Source: Planktothrix serta PCC 8927
GTDB lineage: Bacteria; Cyanobacteriota; Cyanobacteriia; Cyanobacteriales; Microcoleaceae
Length of the DNA: 37,561 nt
Direction of reading: 5' to 3'
NCBI RefSeq assembly: GCF_900010725.2
Contig: NZ_LR734865.1
Coordinates: 87,971 to 125,531, forward strand
The notes beneath the pieces were generated by a model that did no database searches, was not told the DNA's origin, and worked only from the letters and a program-made list of their open reading frames with translations. This document shows positions 1 through 8,400 of the stretch, piece by piece (the stretch's first letter is position 1; every line of letters starts with the position of its first letter). The position numbers and the translations under genes are program-made.

Positions 1-186
1 TCTGAGTGGTATGTATGCCATGTTTCAAACTATAGCATACATTAACATCTGTTAACAAAACTTACACTGTTGAATAACCCTTTTACCTGCTCAGATTTGA
101 TGAATTATATGGGGATGATCACATTTGTTTAGGGGATCTCAAAGGGGAATAATAGGATGATTCACTAAAATCTTAGCGAACTCTTT

Positions 187-405
187 TCAAATTGGGTTAT
201 AATCCCACGAATCAATATTGAAGAGAGTATGAAGGCAAGCCACCTTAATACACCCTGATAGAATTTGTTGTCTCAGTTGACGCATAGAGAAGTGTAATTC
301 ACTCAAAATTTGCTGATGTTCTCCTCCGTGATTCTGAAGGGAACTGTAAGTTTCTGCTCCTTGAAAGTAAGGAACGGTTGGGTTCTTGTCAAAAAAGGAT
401 TCAAT
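187..405 (-). pseudogene. Orphan open frame, possible gene fragment
   Basis: A minus-strand frame of about 72 codons stays open between two stops and reads like ordinary protein sequence (NPTVPYFQGAETYSS, later ILSELHFSMRQLRQQIL). It has no start codon near its 5' end; the only internal Met is in MRQL. I recognise no family. It could be the 3' remnant of a degraded gene or a chance open frame. Confidence 0.2.
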
Positions 406-610
406 TCAAGGGAGGTTGGGGTTGTTGACAATTGAATCACAATGAGTTAATCGCTCTGAATCTTGCAACAACCTTACCTTTTGGGATTGTTCTTTATTGT
501 AAGTTAACTTAAATCTCCGTTTTTGGTGCGCGATCAAACGTTAAATCACGTTAAGTTTTTGACGTCGTGAGGTTGAGCTATTCTTCAACCGCTTTGAGGG
601 ATGGAAGCCG

Positions 611-645
611 GGGCAAAAACCTGGAAAATGATGTTTTTGTCGCCC
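611..645 (-). terminator. Terminator-like hairpin after the aminopeptidase
   Basis: GGGCAAAAAC at 611-620 can pair with GTTTTTGTCGCCC at 633-645, with a small bulge. It lies 19 bases past the stop of the minus-strand aminopeptidase gene, where a transcription end is expected. No strong U tract follows on the minus strand, so the call is moderate. Confidence 0.35.
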
Positions 646-663
646 TTTCTCCCCTTCTCCCTG

Positions 664-3282
664 TTAATGCTTAGTAGATTTGCTTTTCGCTTCTAAAGTT
701 TCGAGGCGACTCCGAAGTTCTTGATTTTCTTTTTTGATTTTGTCAAGTTCTTCTCGAAGTTTTTTCAACCCAGGTTCTGAACCAATTTTTCCCTGAACAC
801 TTTGAATAGCTTCTTCAGCACGGCGACGAACTCGTCCGTCTAGGGTTTGGTCGGCTAAAGATTGCAATACATCCATCGCTTTTGAGGTTTCCATCTGTTC
901 TAAAGAGGCGACAACGGCGACTTGAGTTAGGAAAAAGGTTTCATTAGATAATTCCTCTAAGCGCTGTAAAATTCGCTCGGTATTGGTTGGGGTTTGACCT
1001 GTGGAAATACTACCTAAAGCACGAATGGAAGTTAACCGTAACGCTTGGGGAATACCGGGGGCGGTATATTTTAAAATCAGGTTCAAGGCATCTTCTGAGG
1101 TTTTCATTTTACTCAGTCCTGAAATAGCCCCAGAACGCACAACTTCATTCCATCCTTCCCTTTCTTTGAGAACAGATTTTAAGAGTTTAATCGTTTGTTC
1201 AATTAGATGTTTATCTTCACAATGAGTCGCTGCAATTTCTCCTAACGCCGTTGCTGTTGAAGCTTCAACTAAATAACTGGGATCTCCCTTTTCTAAAAGG
1301 GGTTTTAACACTTGATAACTCTCGGTGGTTTTCAGTTTAGCTAAACTATTAATCACCGCACGTCTGACCCGCGCATCTTCATCAGTTAAACCCGCTACTA
1401 ATCCCTCAAAGACTTGATCTAATTTGACTCGAACTAATTGTTTAGCAACTTCCACCCGCACCCCCCAAAACTTATCATTTTTTAAGGCATTTGACAAGGC
1501 TTTAACGGCTTCTAATCCGCCTTTTTTGGCTAAGGCTTTAGCGGCATAAATTCGAGAAATGGGATCGGGATCATATTGCAATTGTGCCTTTAATTCAGCG
1601 ATCGCATAATCCAAAGTCAAAGTTTTGAGAATATTATTATCAACATCAAAGCTAATAAAAGCAGGTTTTTCCTCTAAAGGGAAATAGAAGGTTTGTTCGC
1701 GTTCATGGACTCTAACCGTAAAGGTTTTAAGGGGAACAGGAGTTTCAGGAGCTTTTTTATCCGGTTTATATCCAAAACCAATGGGTATTTTTAAATCAAA
1801 TAAGTTTTGCTCGCTGAGTTTATCCCCATCCTTGGCTTGAGTTTGTTTAATTGTGATTTTGGCTAATTTACTATTATTATCCCAACAGTAAGAGACTTTA
1901 TAATCAGGGTGTCCGCCTCGAAACACATATTGATCAAATAGGGGAAGTAAATTAGATCCGGTTGATTTTTCGAGCGCTCGTAATAAATCAATAGTTTCTA
2001 CGGTTTTATGAGCATTATCTTGAACAAAGGTTTGAATCGCTTTTTGAAACAGTTCATCCCCTAATTCTGTTCTAATCAGATGATAAACACAAGCGCCTTT
2101 TTCATATAAATGGCGGTCATAAAGTTCAATTGCTTCTCGATAAATATGGGTAACAATGGGGCGACGATAGCGAGAACTATCCTCAGAAAAATAGTTTCTG
2201 GCTTGATTTAAACGGTAATAAGCCGCTTCGGATTTGCCATATTGTTGTTCTGTCCATAATACCTCAGTATAGGTCGCCATGCCTTCTTTAATCCAAGCGT
2301 GTGACCAATGTTTAATGACTACTAAATCCCCGAACCATTGATGGGCTAATTCATGGGCTACTAAACTTTCTGTGTTACGATTATCTAGGGTAGCTCGTTC
2401 ATCTAATAAACAGCGATCGGTTAATAACGTTGTTGAGGTATTTTCCATTCCGCCAAAAATGAAGTCATCTACACAAACTTGAGCATATTTCGGATAGGGA
2501 TAGGAATAGCCAAAATATTGAGAGAAAAATTCAATCATTTGCGGGGTTTTCCCCATGCTGCGGAGAGCATCTTCTTGACGATTTTTCTCAACATAATATA
2601 AAACTGGAATTCCATTCCATTCGTCTTTAATTTCGGCAAAATCTCCCACCGCTAAGGTCATTAAATAAGTGGGATGAACTTGTTTTTGTGACCAATGGTA
2701 AATTTTGGTTTTACCTTTGGTTTCAGTGTGAATTAACTCTCCATTGGAAATCGCTAAATATTGTTTAGGAACTTGTACTCGAATTTCTGAAGTTGCGAGT
2801 TGTCCGGGGTAGTCAAAACAAGGAAACCAAAAGCGAGAATCTTCATCTTCTCCCTGTGTCCAAACTTGAATCGGTTTGTCAGGATAATTTTTATTCGGAC
2901 TAATAAAATAAAGTCCGCGTTGGGGGTTGGTGACAGCATAAGTGATCACCAATTTTATTAACTGATTAACGGTTGTGGGTTGATTGAGATGAATCTGTAA
3001 CTGTTCGCCATCATAGTCAAACTCTTGCTGATTTTGTTCAATTTTTACCTCTTTAATTTCTAAGTTAACAGCATCTAATGTTAAGGTATCAATTCCACTT
3101 TTAACCGGATTCAAATGTAGGGTACAAGTTCCTTGAAAACTTTGATTAGGAATATCAAGAACTAAGTCCAGAGCAATATGTTGTACTTGACCTGGACGGT
3201 CAGGGTTATAATGGGGGCGAGCGCCGGGTAACTCGAAGGACTTGTGGGTATCCGTTTCCGTATCAAAGTAAAAATTCAGCAT
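664..3282 (-). CDS. M1 family aminopeptidase with C-terminal HEAT repeats
   Basis: Zinc metallopeptidase of the M1 (aminopeptidase N) family, expected to remove N-terminal residues from peptides in the cytoplasm. Numbered from the ATG at 3282, the exopeptidase motif is GGMEN (277-281, a variant of GAMEN). The zinc site is HELAH (310-314) with the third ligand Glu333 in WIKEGMATY. The N-terminal beta domain precedes this. From about residue 560 the protein changes to HEAT-like helical repeats (for example KNDKFWGVRVEVAKQLV, DEDARVRRAVINSLAKL) and ends in a short Glu/Lys coiled coil. That HEAT extension resembles M1 proteins annotated in cyanobacteria. The longest frame begins at 3291 with TTG; the ATG three codons in is preferred. 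No clear Shine-Dalgarno is visible and no signal peptide is seen. Confidence 0.9.
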   Translation of the reverse strand: MLNFYFDTETDTHKSFELPGARPHYNPDRPGQVQHIALDLVLDIPNQSFQGTCTLHLNPVKSGIDTLTLDAVNLEIKEVKIEQNQQEFDYDGEQLQIHLNQPTTVNQLIKLVITYAVTNPQRGLYFISPNKNYPDKPIQVWTQGEDEDSRFWFPCFDYPGQLATSEIRVQVPKQYLAISNGELIHTETKGKTKIYHWSQKQVHPTYLMTLAVGDFAEIKDEWNGIPVLYYVEKNRQEDALRSMGKTPQMIEFFSQYFGYSYPYPKYAQVCVDDFIFGGMENTSTTLLTDRCLLDERATLDNRNTESLVAHELAHQWFGDLVVIKHWSHAWIKEGMATYTEVLWTEQQYGKSEAAYYRLNQARNYFSEDSSRYRRPIVTHIYREAIELYDRHLYEKGACVYHLIRTELGDELFQKAIQTFVQDNAHKTVETIDLLRALEKSTGSNLLPLFDQYVFRGGHPDYKVSYCWDNNSKLAKITIKQTQAKDGDKLSEQNLFDLKIPIGFGYKPDKKAPETPVPLKTFTVRVHEREQTFYFPLEEKPAFISFDVDNNILKTLTLDYAIAELKAQLQYDPDPISRIYAAKALAKKGGLEAVKALSNALKNDKFWGVRVEVAKQLVRVKLDQVFEGLVAGLTDEDARVRRAVINSLAKLKTTESYQVLKPLLEKGDPSYLVEASTATALGEIAATHCEDKHLIEQTIKLLKSVLKEREGWNEVVRSGAISGLSKMKTSEDALNLILKYTAPGIPQALRLTSIRALGSISTGQTPTNTERILQRLEELSNETFFLTQVAVVASLEQMETSKAMDVLQSLADQTLDGRVRRRAEEAIQSVQGKIGSEPGLKKLREELDKIKKENQELRSRLETLEAKSKSTKH

Positions 3283-3385
3283 CAAGTACAATCAAACTCA
3301 AGAATAAGGGATAGGAAAACGCGCTATGCGTATCGCTTCATTATATAGCTAGTCTCAATCCGTTGTCTAAATTAGTGTTTTTGGG

Positions 3386-3413
3386 GTAGAGACGCGCCAT
3401 GGCGCGTCTCTAC
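3386..3413. repeat. 28-bp perfect palindrome
   Basis: GTAGAGACGCGCC, a central AT and GGCGCGTCTCTAC form one uninterrupted 28-bp palindrome between the Rpn-type gene and the aminopeptidase. It can fold into a 12-13-bp hairpin in RNA. Palindromes of this kind are dispersed intergenic repeats in cyanobacteria. Here it could also end transcription of the minus-strand aminopeptidase-side region, but there is no U tract. Confidence 0.8.
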
Positions 3414-3423
3414 GGGAGACTTT

Positions 3424-4332
3424 TTAACTAGGAGTTTCTTGTTTTTGTCTCAATTGTTGGATTTGTTCTATACTTAATCCGGTGGTTTGGCTGATGGTTT
3501 GATCATCTAATAAACCGATTAATTGTTGAGCAATTTCTAGTTTAGATTCTTGTTTACCTTGTTCAATACCTTGTTCAATACCTTGTTGAATGCCTTGTTT
3601 TAAAGCTTTTTCTCTAGCTAATCGAACTGCTTTTTTAATCGCATTACGTTGATCATAAATATAGATTTCACGTTTTTCTAAATCTTCGAGTTCTGCGGGG
3701 GTTAAGGTAGTTTCATTGGCAATAGTAAAGGCTTTTTGAAGTTGAGGAATATTTGCCATTGTTTCAGGAATAGTTTCTAAGGTTTTAGCACTTTTAATAA
3801 AATATATCCATTTATCGGTTAAGGTTTCTAACTCATTAATTGAGGCCTTAAATTTGGGAAGTTCTACAAAAACTAATTCTATATCATAAATCAGATAATC
3901 CACTAAAAACTCTTTTTCTTTTAAAATAAACCGAGAAATGACTTTATCCAGATTAGGGAACATCTCAAAATCCGTAATTGTAACGGCAATAACTGGATTT
4001 AATAAGGTGTAATCTTCGCCACTTTTTAACTGAATTGAATAGGCTTTAGCTGCATTGTATAAAATTCGTTTTTCAAATCCTTCTATATTCAAGATCTGCA
4101 TTTCAATAATAACGGTTTTATTCCCGGTTATTGTGGCTTTGACATCCAAATAAGTATCTTTAATCCCTCGGATTTTAGGAGCTTGATAGGGATTGAGAAT
4201 CGTTAAATCTTCAATAGCCGGATTTTCGGGATAAAGAATACTATTTAAAAAACTGATTAAAATATCTTTGCTATCTTCAGAGCCAAATATTTTTTTAAAG
4301 GCAAAGTCTGTTTTAGGATTAATGAATCGCAT
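3424..4332 (-). CDS. Rpn family PD-(D/E)XK nuclease / putative transposase
   Basis: Member of the Rpn (recombination-promoting nuclease, PDDEXK_2) family, very common in multicopy in filamentous cyanobacteria. The opening MRFINPKTDFAFKKIFG is the family signature. Catalytic candidates are Asp63 (in YLDVKA) and Glu77-x-Gln79 (in IIEMQI), which is the usual E-x-Q form of this family. The C-terminal third carries the typical repeated GIEQ motif (QGIEQGIEQGIEQGKQES), a slippage-prone run, then a helical tail. The frame is open from 4347, but an AGGAGA motif at 4338-4345 sits correctly before the ATG at 4332, so the shorter start (302 residues) is chosen. Rpn proteins promote RecA-independent recombination in E. 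coli; the role here is inferred. Confidence 0.88.
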   Translation of the reverse strand: MRFINPKTDFAFKKIFGSEDSKDILISFLNSILYPENPAIEDLTILNPYQAPKIRGIKDTYLDVKATITGNKTVIIEMQILNIEGFEKRILYNAAKAYSIQLKSGEDYTLLNPVIAVTITDFEMFPNLDKVISRFILKEKEFLVDYLIYDIELVFVELPKFKASINELETLTDKWIYFIKSAKTLETIPETMANIPQLQKAFTIANETTLTPAELEDLEKREIYIYDQRNAIKKAVRLAREKALKQGIQQGIEQGIEQGKQESKLEIAQQLIGLLDDQTISQTTGLSIEQIQQLRQKQETPS

Positions 4333-4347
4333 ATTAATTCTCCTCAT

Positions 4348-4609
4348 AATAGGGGTGGGAATTGTTAACTGATATAGCCATCCTAAATTAGTGGTAATAA
4401 TTTAAAATTTTCTTAACCTTTAACCGTCAGCCCTCAAGCTGAATAGATTAAGGTTTGTTGTATAAAAATACTAGCAATTATTATAATACAATGTTATCAT
4501 CCTATAACAAATGGGTTGCCACGATGCAATCCCCCTCCTAAAATCTAAAGATTGAAACAGAGAATTAGAGATTATTCAACGGTTTCCTTTTATCTGGAGA
4601 TACTTACTT
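4348..4609. other. AT-rich divergent intergenic region
   Basis: This is the 5' region shared by the leftward Rpn-type gene and the rightward aspC. It is AT-rich with several TATAAT-like stretches (for example around 4483-4490). I cannot place a single promoter with confidence and see no gene here. A possible leader ORF for aspC starts just to its right. Confidence 0.4.
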
Positions 4610-4696
4610 ATGCAGCATAGACCCCGACCCCCTTTTCCTCTAAGCGCTAACCTGAGTATAGGTAATTCGGGAGTCTCCAAGGGGGAAGAAATATGA
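4610..4696 (+). CDS. Possible leader peptide coupled to aspC
   Basis: A 28-codon frame begins with ATG at 4610 and starts [15 protein letters not shown]. Its TGA stop at 4694-4696 overlaps the aspC ATG at 4693-4695, the classic ATGA arrangement for translational coupling. A GGAG lies about 13 bases before its ATG. CCCCCTT at 4628-4634 inside the frame is complementary to AAGGGGG at 4679-4685, the presumed aspC ribosome-binding site. A ribosome crossing the leader could therefore open that site. This is inference from layout; chance is not excluded. Confidence 0.35.
   Translation: MQHRPRPPFPLSANLSIGNSGVSKGEEI
4628..4685 (+). promoter_or_regulatory. Possible stem hiding the aspC ribosome-binding site
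   Basis: CCCCCTT (4628-4634) can pair over 7 bp with AAGGGGG (4679-4685), which sits 7 bases upstream of the aspC ATG. The loop is 44 bases, so stability depends on further pairing I cannot compute. Confidence 0.3.
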
Positions 4697-5859
4697 AGAT
4701 AGCAACGCGAGTCGAAAAGGTTCCGCCGTCTGTAACGCTGGCGATCTCAGCGAAGGCAAAAGCCATGAAAGCTGAGGGGATGGATGTCTTAAATTTTAGC
4801 GTGGGCGAACCGGACTTCGATACCCCTAAGCATATTGTTGCTGCGGCGAAACAGGCTTTAGATGAAGGCAAAACTCGCTATGGCCCAGCAGCCGGGGAAC
4901 CGAAGTTACGCTCATTAATTGCTCAAACCTTAAGTAAAGAAACAGGTTTAGACTATAAAAGTGACAATATTGTTGTTACTAATGGCGGTAAACATTCCCT
5001 CTACAATTTGATGGTAGCGGTGATCAATCCTGGGGATGAAGTGATTATTCCTGCTCCCTATTGGTTAAGCTATCCTGAAATGGTAAAACTGGTAGAAGGG
5101 GTTCCGGTAATTGTGACGACGGGAGCAGATACGGGTTATAAAATAACGCCGGAAATGCTGCGTCAATCCATTACACCGAAGACAAAACTTTTTGTTTTGA
5201 ATTCTCCCTCAAATCCTACAGGAATGGTGTATACCCCGGATGAAATTCGCGCCTTAGCAGCAGTGGTAGTTGAGACAGGTACTTTAGTGGTTTCGGATGA
5301 AATTTATTCTAAAATTATTTACGATGATGTCAAGCATTTAAGTATTGCATCAGCCCATCCCGAAAGCTATAAATACACCTTAATTAGTAGTGGTTTTGCG
5401 AAATCCTTTGCGATGACAGGGTGGCGCATTGGCTATTTAGCCGGAGATCTGGATATTATTAAAGCCACAACCCGTGTGCAAAGTCATAGTACCTCTAATG
5501 TTTGTACGTTTGCTCAATATGGTGCGATCGCAGCGTTAGAAAACTCCTTAGATTGTGTTGAAGAAATGCGTCTAGCCTTTGCTAAACGGCGAGAGGTGAT
5601 GTTTGAGTTATTAAATGCAATTCAAGGAATTAGTTGTTTGAAACCGGATGGCGCATTTTATATGTACATTAATATTGCCAAAACGGGTTTAAATTCCGTT
5701 GATTTCTGTAACTTTATACTGGAAGAAAAACAGTTAGCCGCCGTACCCGGTCAAGCCTTTGGAAATGATGATCATATTCGTTTATCTTATGCAACGGATT
5801 TAATCACAATTGAAAGAGGAATTCAACGCTTAGAGGAGTTTGTTCAGTCTAAAATTTAG
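4693..5859 (+). CDS. aspC: Class I PLP-dependent aspartate aminotransferase
   Basis: Aspartate/2-oxoglutarate aminotransferase of subgroup Ib, moving amino groups between aspartate and glutamate; members of this subgroup often also use prephenate. All hallmark motifs are present: [10 protein letters not shown] (36-45), [17 protein letters not shown] (172-177) with Asn174, SDEIYS with Asp202 and Tyr205, the PLP Schiff-base Lys237 in [18 protein letters not shown], Arg245, and the substrate-carboxylate Arg in HIRLSYA near the C-terminus. Length (388) is normal for the family. A strong GGGGGAAGAA ribosome-binding site precedes the ATG, possibly occluded by the leader described separately. The gene converges on acylphosphatase, with a shared terminator. 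Confidence 0.92.
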   Translation: MKIATRVEKVPPSVTLAISAKAKAMKAEGMDVLNFSVGEPDFDTPKHIVAAAKQALDEGKTRYGPAAGEPKLRSLIAQTLSKETGLDYKSDNIVVTNGGKHSLYNLMVAVINPGDEVIIPAPYWLSYPEMVKLVEGVPVIVTTGADTGYKITPEMLRQSITPKTKLFVLNSPSNPTGMVYTPDEIRALAAVVVETGTLVVSDEIYSKIIYDDVKHLSIASAHPESYKYTLISSGFAKSFAMTGWRIGYLAGDLDIIKATTRVQSHSTSNVCTFAQYGAIAALENSLDCVEEMRLAFAKRREVMFELLNAIQGISCLKPDGAFYMYINIAKTGLNSVDFCNFILEEKQLAAVPGQAFGNDDHIRLSYATDLITIERGIQRLEEFVQSKI

Positions 5860-5867
5860 GGGTATTT

Positions 5868-5926
5868 AAGGGGGTGTTAGATGTTGGATATTGTTGATTG
5901 TCGGTCAAGCGTCAACACCCCTTTTT
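5868..5926. terminator. Bidirectional terminator between aspC and acylphosphatase
   Basis: GGGGTGTT at 5871-5878 pairs perfectly with AACACCCC at 5914-5921, extended by A/T pairs. TTTTT follows on the plus strand, and a weaker A-T-rich tail occurs on the other side. The loop is long (35 bases). The right arm overlaps the last codon and stop of the minus-strand gene, so it can serve both converging genes. Confidence 0.55.
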
Positions 5927-6217
5927 ATATTGAATCTCGAACCCTTGTAAACCTTCTGGTTCTTCAAAATGGACGATTACATCCCTAGGATGGGCAGATT
6001 TTGGCCCGTGATAACACCACTGAATCATCCCATCCACCGTGTTTCGATTTCCTTCAAATACCGCTTCGACTCGACCATCCGCTAAATTTCTCACCCAACC
6101 CTGAATTCCTCGATGAGTCGCTTGTTTTTGGGTGTAGTAGCGATATCCCACCCCTTGGACTTGTCCCGATACAAAAACGTGAGCGCGAACGATAATAGAT
6201 TCAGATGACATTTCCAT
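5912..6217 (-). CDS. acyP: Acylphosphatase
   Basis: Small cytoplasmic enzyme that hydrolyses acyl phosphates to carboxylate and phosphate. The family signature GQVQGVGYRYY contains the phosphate-binding Arg26, and the catalytic Asn44 lies in WVRNLADGRVEAVFEG. The full ferredoxin-like fold length (about 90-100 residues) is present. Two nearby starts are possible, the ATG at 6217 and one two codons later; both leave the domain intact. It is transcribed toward aspC and probably alone, divergent from the coiled-coil protein gene at 6292. Confidence 0.92.
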   Translation of the reverse strand: MEMSSESIIVRAHVFVSGQVQGVGYRYYTQKQATHRGIQGWVRNLADGRVEAVFEGNRNTVDGMIQWCYHGPKSAHPRDVIVHFEEPEGLQGFEIQYKKGC

Positions 6218-6291
6218 TGACGAATTCAGATAAGCAACATATACATATCTTGAGAGATTATATTCGTTTTAGATAAAATAGGAGTGATTTT

Positions 6292-7659
6292 ATGGTTTGG
6301 GGCAATTTAGTGATTATGTTAATCGTTGGAGTCGTGGTTGGGGTGGGAATTGCCTACCTGTGGTTTCAAAAACAGATTTCCCAGCAAAAACAAAGTATAG
6401 AGGGAAGAATTCGTCAAGAACGGGAGGAACAGGAAAAATCACATCAGATTCGTCAACAACAAACCATTCAACAGTTACAACAGGAACATCAAAATCAACT
6501 TCAGCAAGTTAGACAAACGGTAGAAACTGAATATATCGCTGAACGGGAACAGATGGGTATACAGTTACAGGAGAAAGATACTCAAATTCAACAGGTGAGT
6601 CAATCCCTGGCTGAATCTGAAATTCAACAACAACAACTCACGGAACAGTTACAACAAAGTGAAGCTCAAATTACAGAACTGAATCAAATTTTGACTCAGT
6701 ATCAAACTATGCTGGAACAAGTGACTGCTGAATTAGAAGCCAGTCAAGCACAGGTTCAAGCATCAAGTCAGTCTTTGGGTGAGCAGGAGGTTCAATCTCC
6801 TATTTTGATAGAAGAATCAACTCCAGTAATTGAACTCACTCTAACTTTACCGGAAACACCAGAGGAAACACCCGTTATTGAGGAGGAAGTTACAGAACAA
6901 CAACTCACTGTAATTGAAGTAGAACCCCCAATTGTTTCAGAAGAAATTCTTGGGTCTACAGTTGCCGAATCTCCAACGGTTTCAGAAATTATTACTGAGT
7001 CTACAATTGCCGAATCACCGACGGTTTCAGAAATTATTACTGAGTCTACAATTGCCGAATCTCCAACAGTTTTAGAAGCAATTACTGATTCTACAATTGC
7101 CGAATCTCCAACGGTTTCAGAAATTATTACTGAGTCTACAATTGCCGAATCACCGACAGTTTCAGAAATTATTACTGACCCGGCTATTTTGAATTCAGAA
7201 AAAATCACATTACCTCCAATAAAAGCAACGTCAGAGGAACAATTAATTGAGCAAATTCTGACCATTGGAACATCGGGAAACTTAGGAGCAATTAACACCT
7301 TAACAGGATATCTTCAAAATCCTAATCCTCAAGTGCGTTATTCTGTTGCAGCAACATTAGGAAAAATTACTGCTTCTCGTCGTCTAAGTCGGGAAGTGCA
7401 ACAAACGATTCCTATTTTGACTCGTTTGAGTCAAGATCTTGATCCGAGTGTTCGTCAGCAAGCGATTATTGCATTAGGGAATATTCCCTCTCAGCAAGTG
7501 ATTCCAATTTTACAAAAAGCATTACGAGATACTCAAAGTTCAGTTGCACAATCCGCTAGTCTAGCATTAAATAAATTCAAAGTTTATCGTGTGCGTCCTA
7601 AATCTCAACCGAAATCTCTAATGTTGAGAAAACCGAATATATCTAGCAATCCTCAATAG
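6292..7659 (+). CDS. Membrane-anchored coiled-coil protein with tandem repeats and HEAT domain
   Basis: A single hydrophobic segment at residues 4-24 (NLVIMLIVGVVVGVGIAYLWF) anchors the protein, probably with the bulk in the cytoplasm. Residues about 28-160 form a Gln/Glu-rich coiled coil. A low-complexity acidic linker follows, including five 15-residue repeats (ESTIAESPTVSEIIT type, residues 221-295). Residues about 325-430 form HEAT/armadillo-like repeats (NPQVRYSVAATLGKI, DPSVRQQAIIALGNI, QSSVAQSASLALNKF). HEAT domains usually bind proteins, so a scaffold role is likely; I do not know a named family. AGGAG at 6281-6285 precedes the ATG at good spacing. A hairpin terminator follows the stop. 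Confidence 0.8.
   Translation: MVWGNLVIMLIVGVVVGVGIAYLWFQKQISQQKQSIEGRIRQEREEQEKSHQIRQQQTIQQLQQEHQNQLQQVRQTVETEYIAEREQMGIQLQEKDTQIQQVSQSLAESEIQQQQLTEQLQQSEAQITELNQILTQYQTMLEQVTAELEASQAQVQASSQSLGEQEVQSPILIEESTPVIELTLTLPETPEETPVIEEEVTEQQLTVIEVEPPIVSEEILGSTVAESPTVSEIITESTIAESPTVSEIITESTIAESPTVLEAITDSTIAESPTVSEIITESTIAESPTVSEIITDPAILNSEKITLPPIKATSEEQLIEQILTIGTSGNLGAINTLTGYLQNPNPQVRYSVAATLGKITASRRLSREVQQTIPILTRLSQDLDPSVRQQAIIALGNIPSQQVIPILQKALRDTQSSVAQSASLALNKFKVYRVRPKSQPKSLMLRKPNISSNPQ
6952..7176 (+). repeat. Five 45-bp in-frame tandem repeats
   Basis: Five consecutive copies of a 45-bp unit, each beginning near GAGTCTACAATTGCCGAA, encode 15 residues apiece. Copies 2 and 5 share a CACCGAC variant and copies 1, 3 and 4 a CTCCAAC variant. 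That pattern suggests duplication of a larger block or exchange between copies. The array is in frame, so length changes would not break the gene. Confidence 0.9.
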
Positions 7660-7676
7660 GTTGTAGTATTTTATTG

Positions 7677-7715
7677 TAGGGGTTTGATATCAAAGTCTAA
7701 CCCCTAAAGTTTTGT
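7677..7715 (+). terminator. Hairpin terminator after the coiled-coil/HEAT gene
   Basis: TAGGGGTT (7677-7684) pairs with AACCCCTA (7699-7706), followed by AAGTTTTGTTTT. It lies 18 bases after the stop codon. The arm sequence resembles the GTAGGGGTTTGG hairpin family at 12470 and 36321. Confidence 0.6.
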
Positions 7716-7812
7716 TTTATTTGGTGATAACTTTATCGTTTCCCTAGGGATGGGGAATAAAACATAAAGTTTTGATTTTTGTTAACCTTCAACTTGATTT
7801 TTGGAAACAAGA

Positions 7813-8175
7813 ATGAAATTTCAAACCTCCTTATTAGCGATCGCTTGTCTTGTTGGTACAGTAAGTATTTCTTTACCTGTTCAAGCTAATTCCTTACAGA
7901 ATACCCCCATGCAGATAGCTCAGTCTTCTGCACCTGAGAAGACTTATATGACTCCCCAAAGAAATACTAACGAAATTGCGGTTCAAATTGAGGATGGAGA
8001 GTTTTTCTTCGCGGGAATGTTAAAGCGGACTTCGGGCAATAAATTTATGGCTGAAGATAAACAAGTTCGTGTGATGTACGATAAAGATACAAGTCGAGTC
8101 GTTGTGATCAATGTCGTTACAGGAACAGAATTTTATAACTATATCTTCTCTACTGCGGATGAAGGATCGTTGTAA
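7813..8175 (+). CDS. Small secreted protein of unknown function
   Basis: 120 residues from the ATG at 7813. The frame is open from a TTG at 7801, but the ATG gives a textbook signal peptide: MKF, a hydrophobic core LLAIACLVGTVSISL, then a cleavage site near VQA|NS. The mature part is about 95 residues, with no cysteine and mostly predicted beta strands (IAVQIEDGEFFFAGML, KQVRVMYDKDT, RVVVINVVTGTEF). It is probably periplasmic or exported. I do not recognise the family. It stands alone, with AT-rich sequence upstream. Confidence 0.65.
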   Translation: MKFQTSLLAIACLVGTVSISLPVQANSLQNTPMQIAQSSAPEKTYMTPQRNTNEIAVQIEDGEFFFAGMLKRTSGNKFMAEDKQVRVMYDKDTSRVVVINVVTGTEFYNYIFSTADEGSL

Positions 8176-8400
8176 AAATAATGAGTAATCAGATAGGAAA
8201 TCCAGAAGTTATTGATATGACCCAGGACTCTTTGGATTCCTACCTGTGCGGGAATGATATTACCAAATGATAGTTAAGTCTTCAGGATCACGCCATAGGA
8301 ATAACAGCGTTTTTTAACCAATTACCGATTGCAAAATTATAAAAATCGTCTTTAGGGCTAATGGATGAGTCTATTGCCGATATTCAGGAAAACCTAACCT

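Larger units (their letters stand above)
1..663. other. Gene-poor left edge of window
   Basis: No convincing intact gene is visible here. The stretch holds an 8-bp inverted repeat (ATGTATGC at 11-18 against GCATACAT at 35-42), an orphan open frame on the minus strand (separate entry) and a terminator-like hairpin just downstream of the aminopeptidase (separate entry). Confidence 0.5.

Noticed and set aside
6952-7176. Regular repeats as a CRISPR array
   Set aside because: Units are contiguous, with no unique spacers, and encode protein in frame.
6792-7298. 168-codon open frame on the minus strand
   Set aside because: It is antisense to the in-frame repeat array of the coiled-coil/HEAT gene and simply mirrors the repeats; low-complexity Ser/Val sequence.
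8181-8270. 29-codon ORF after the secreted protein gene
   Set aside because: Short, no ribosome-binding site and no recognisable pattern; likely chance.
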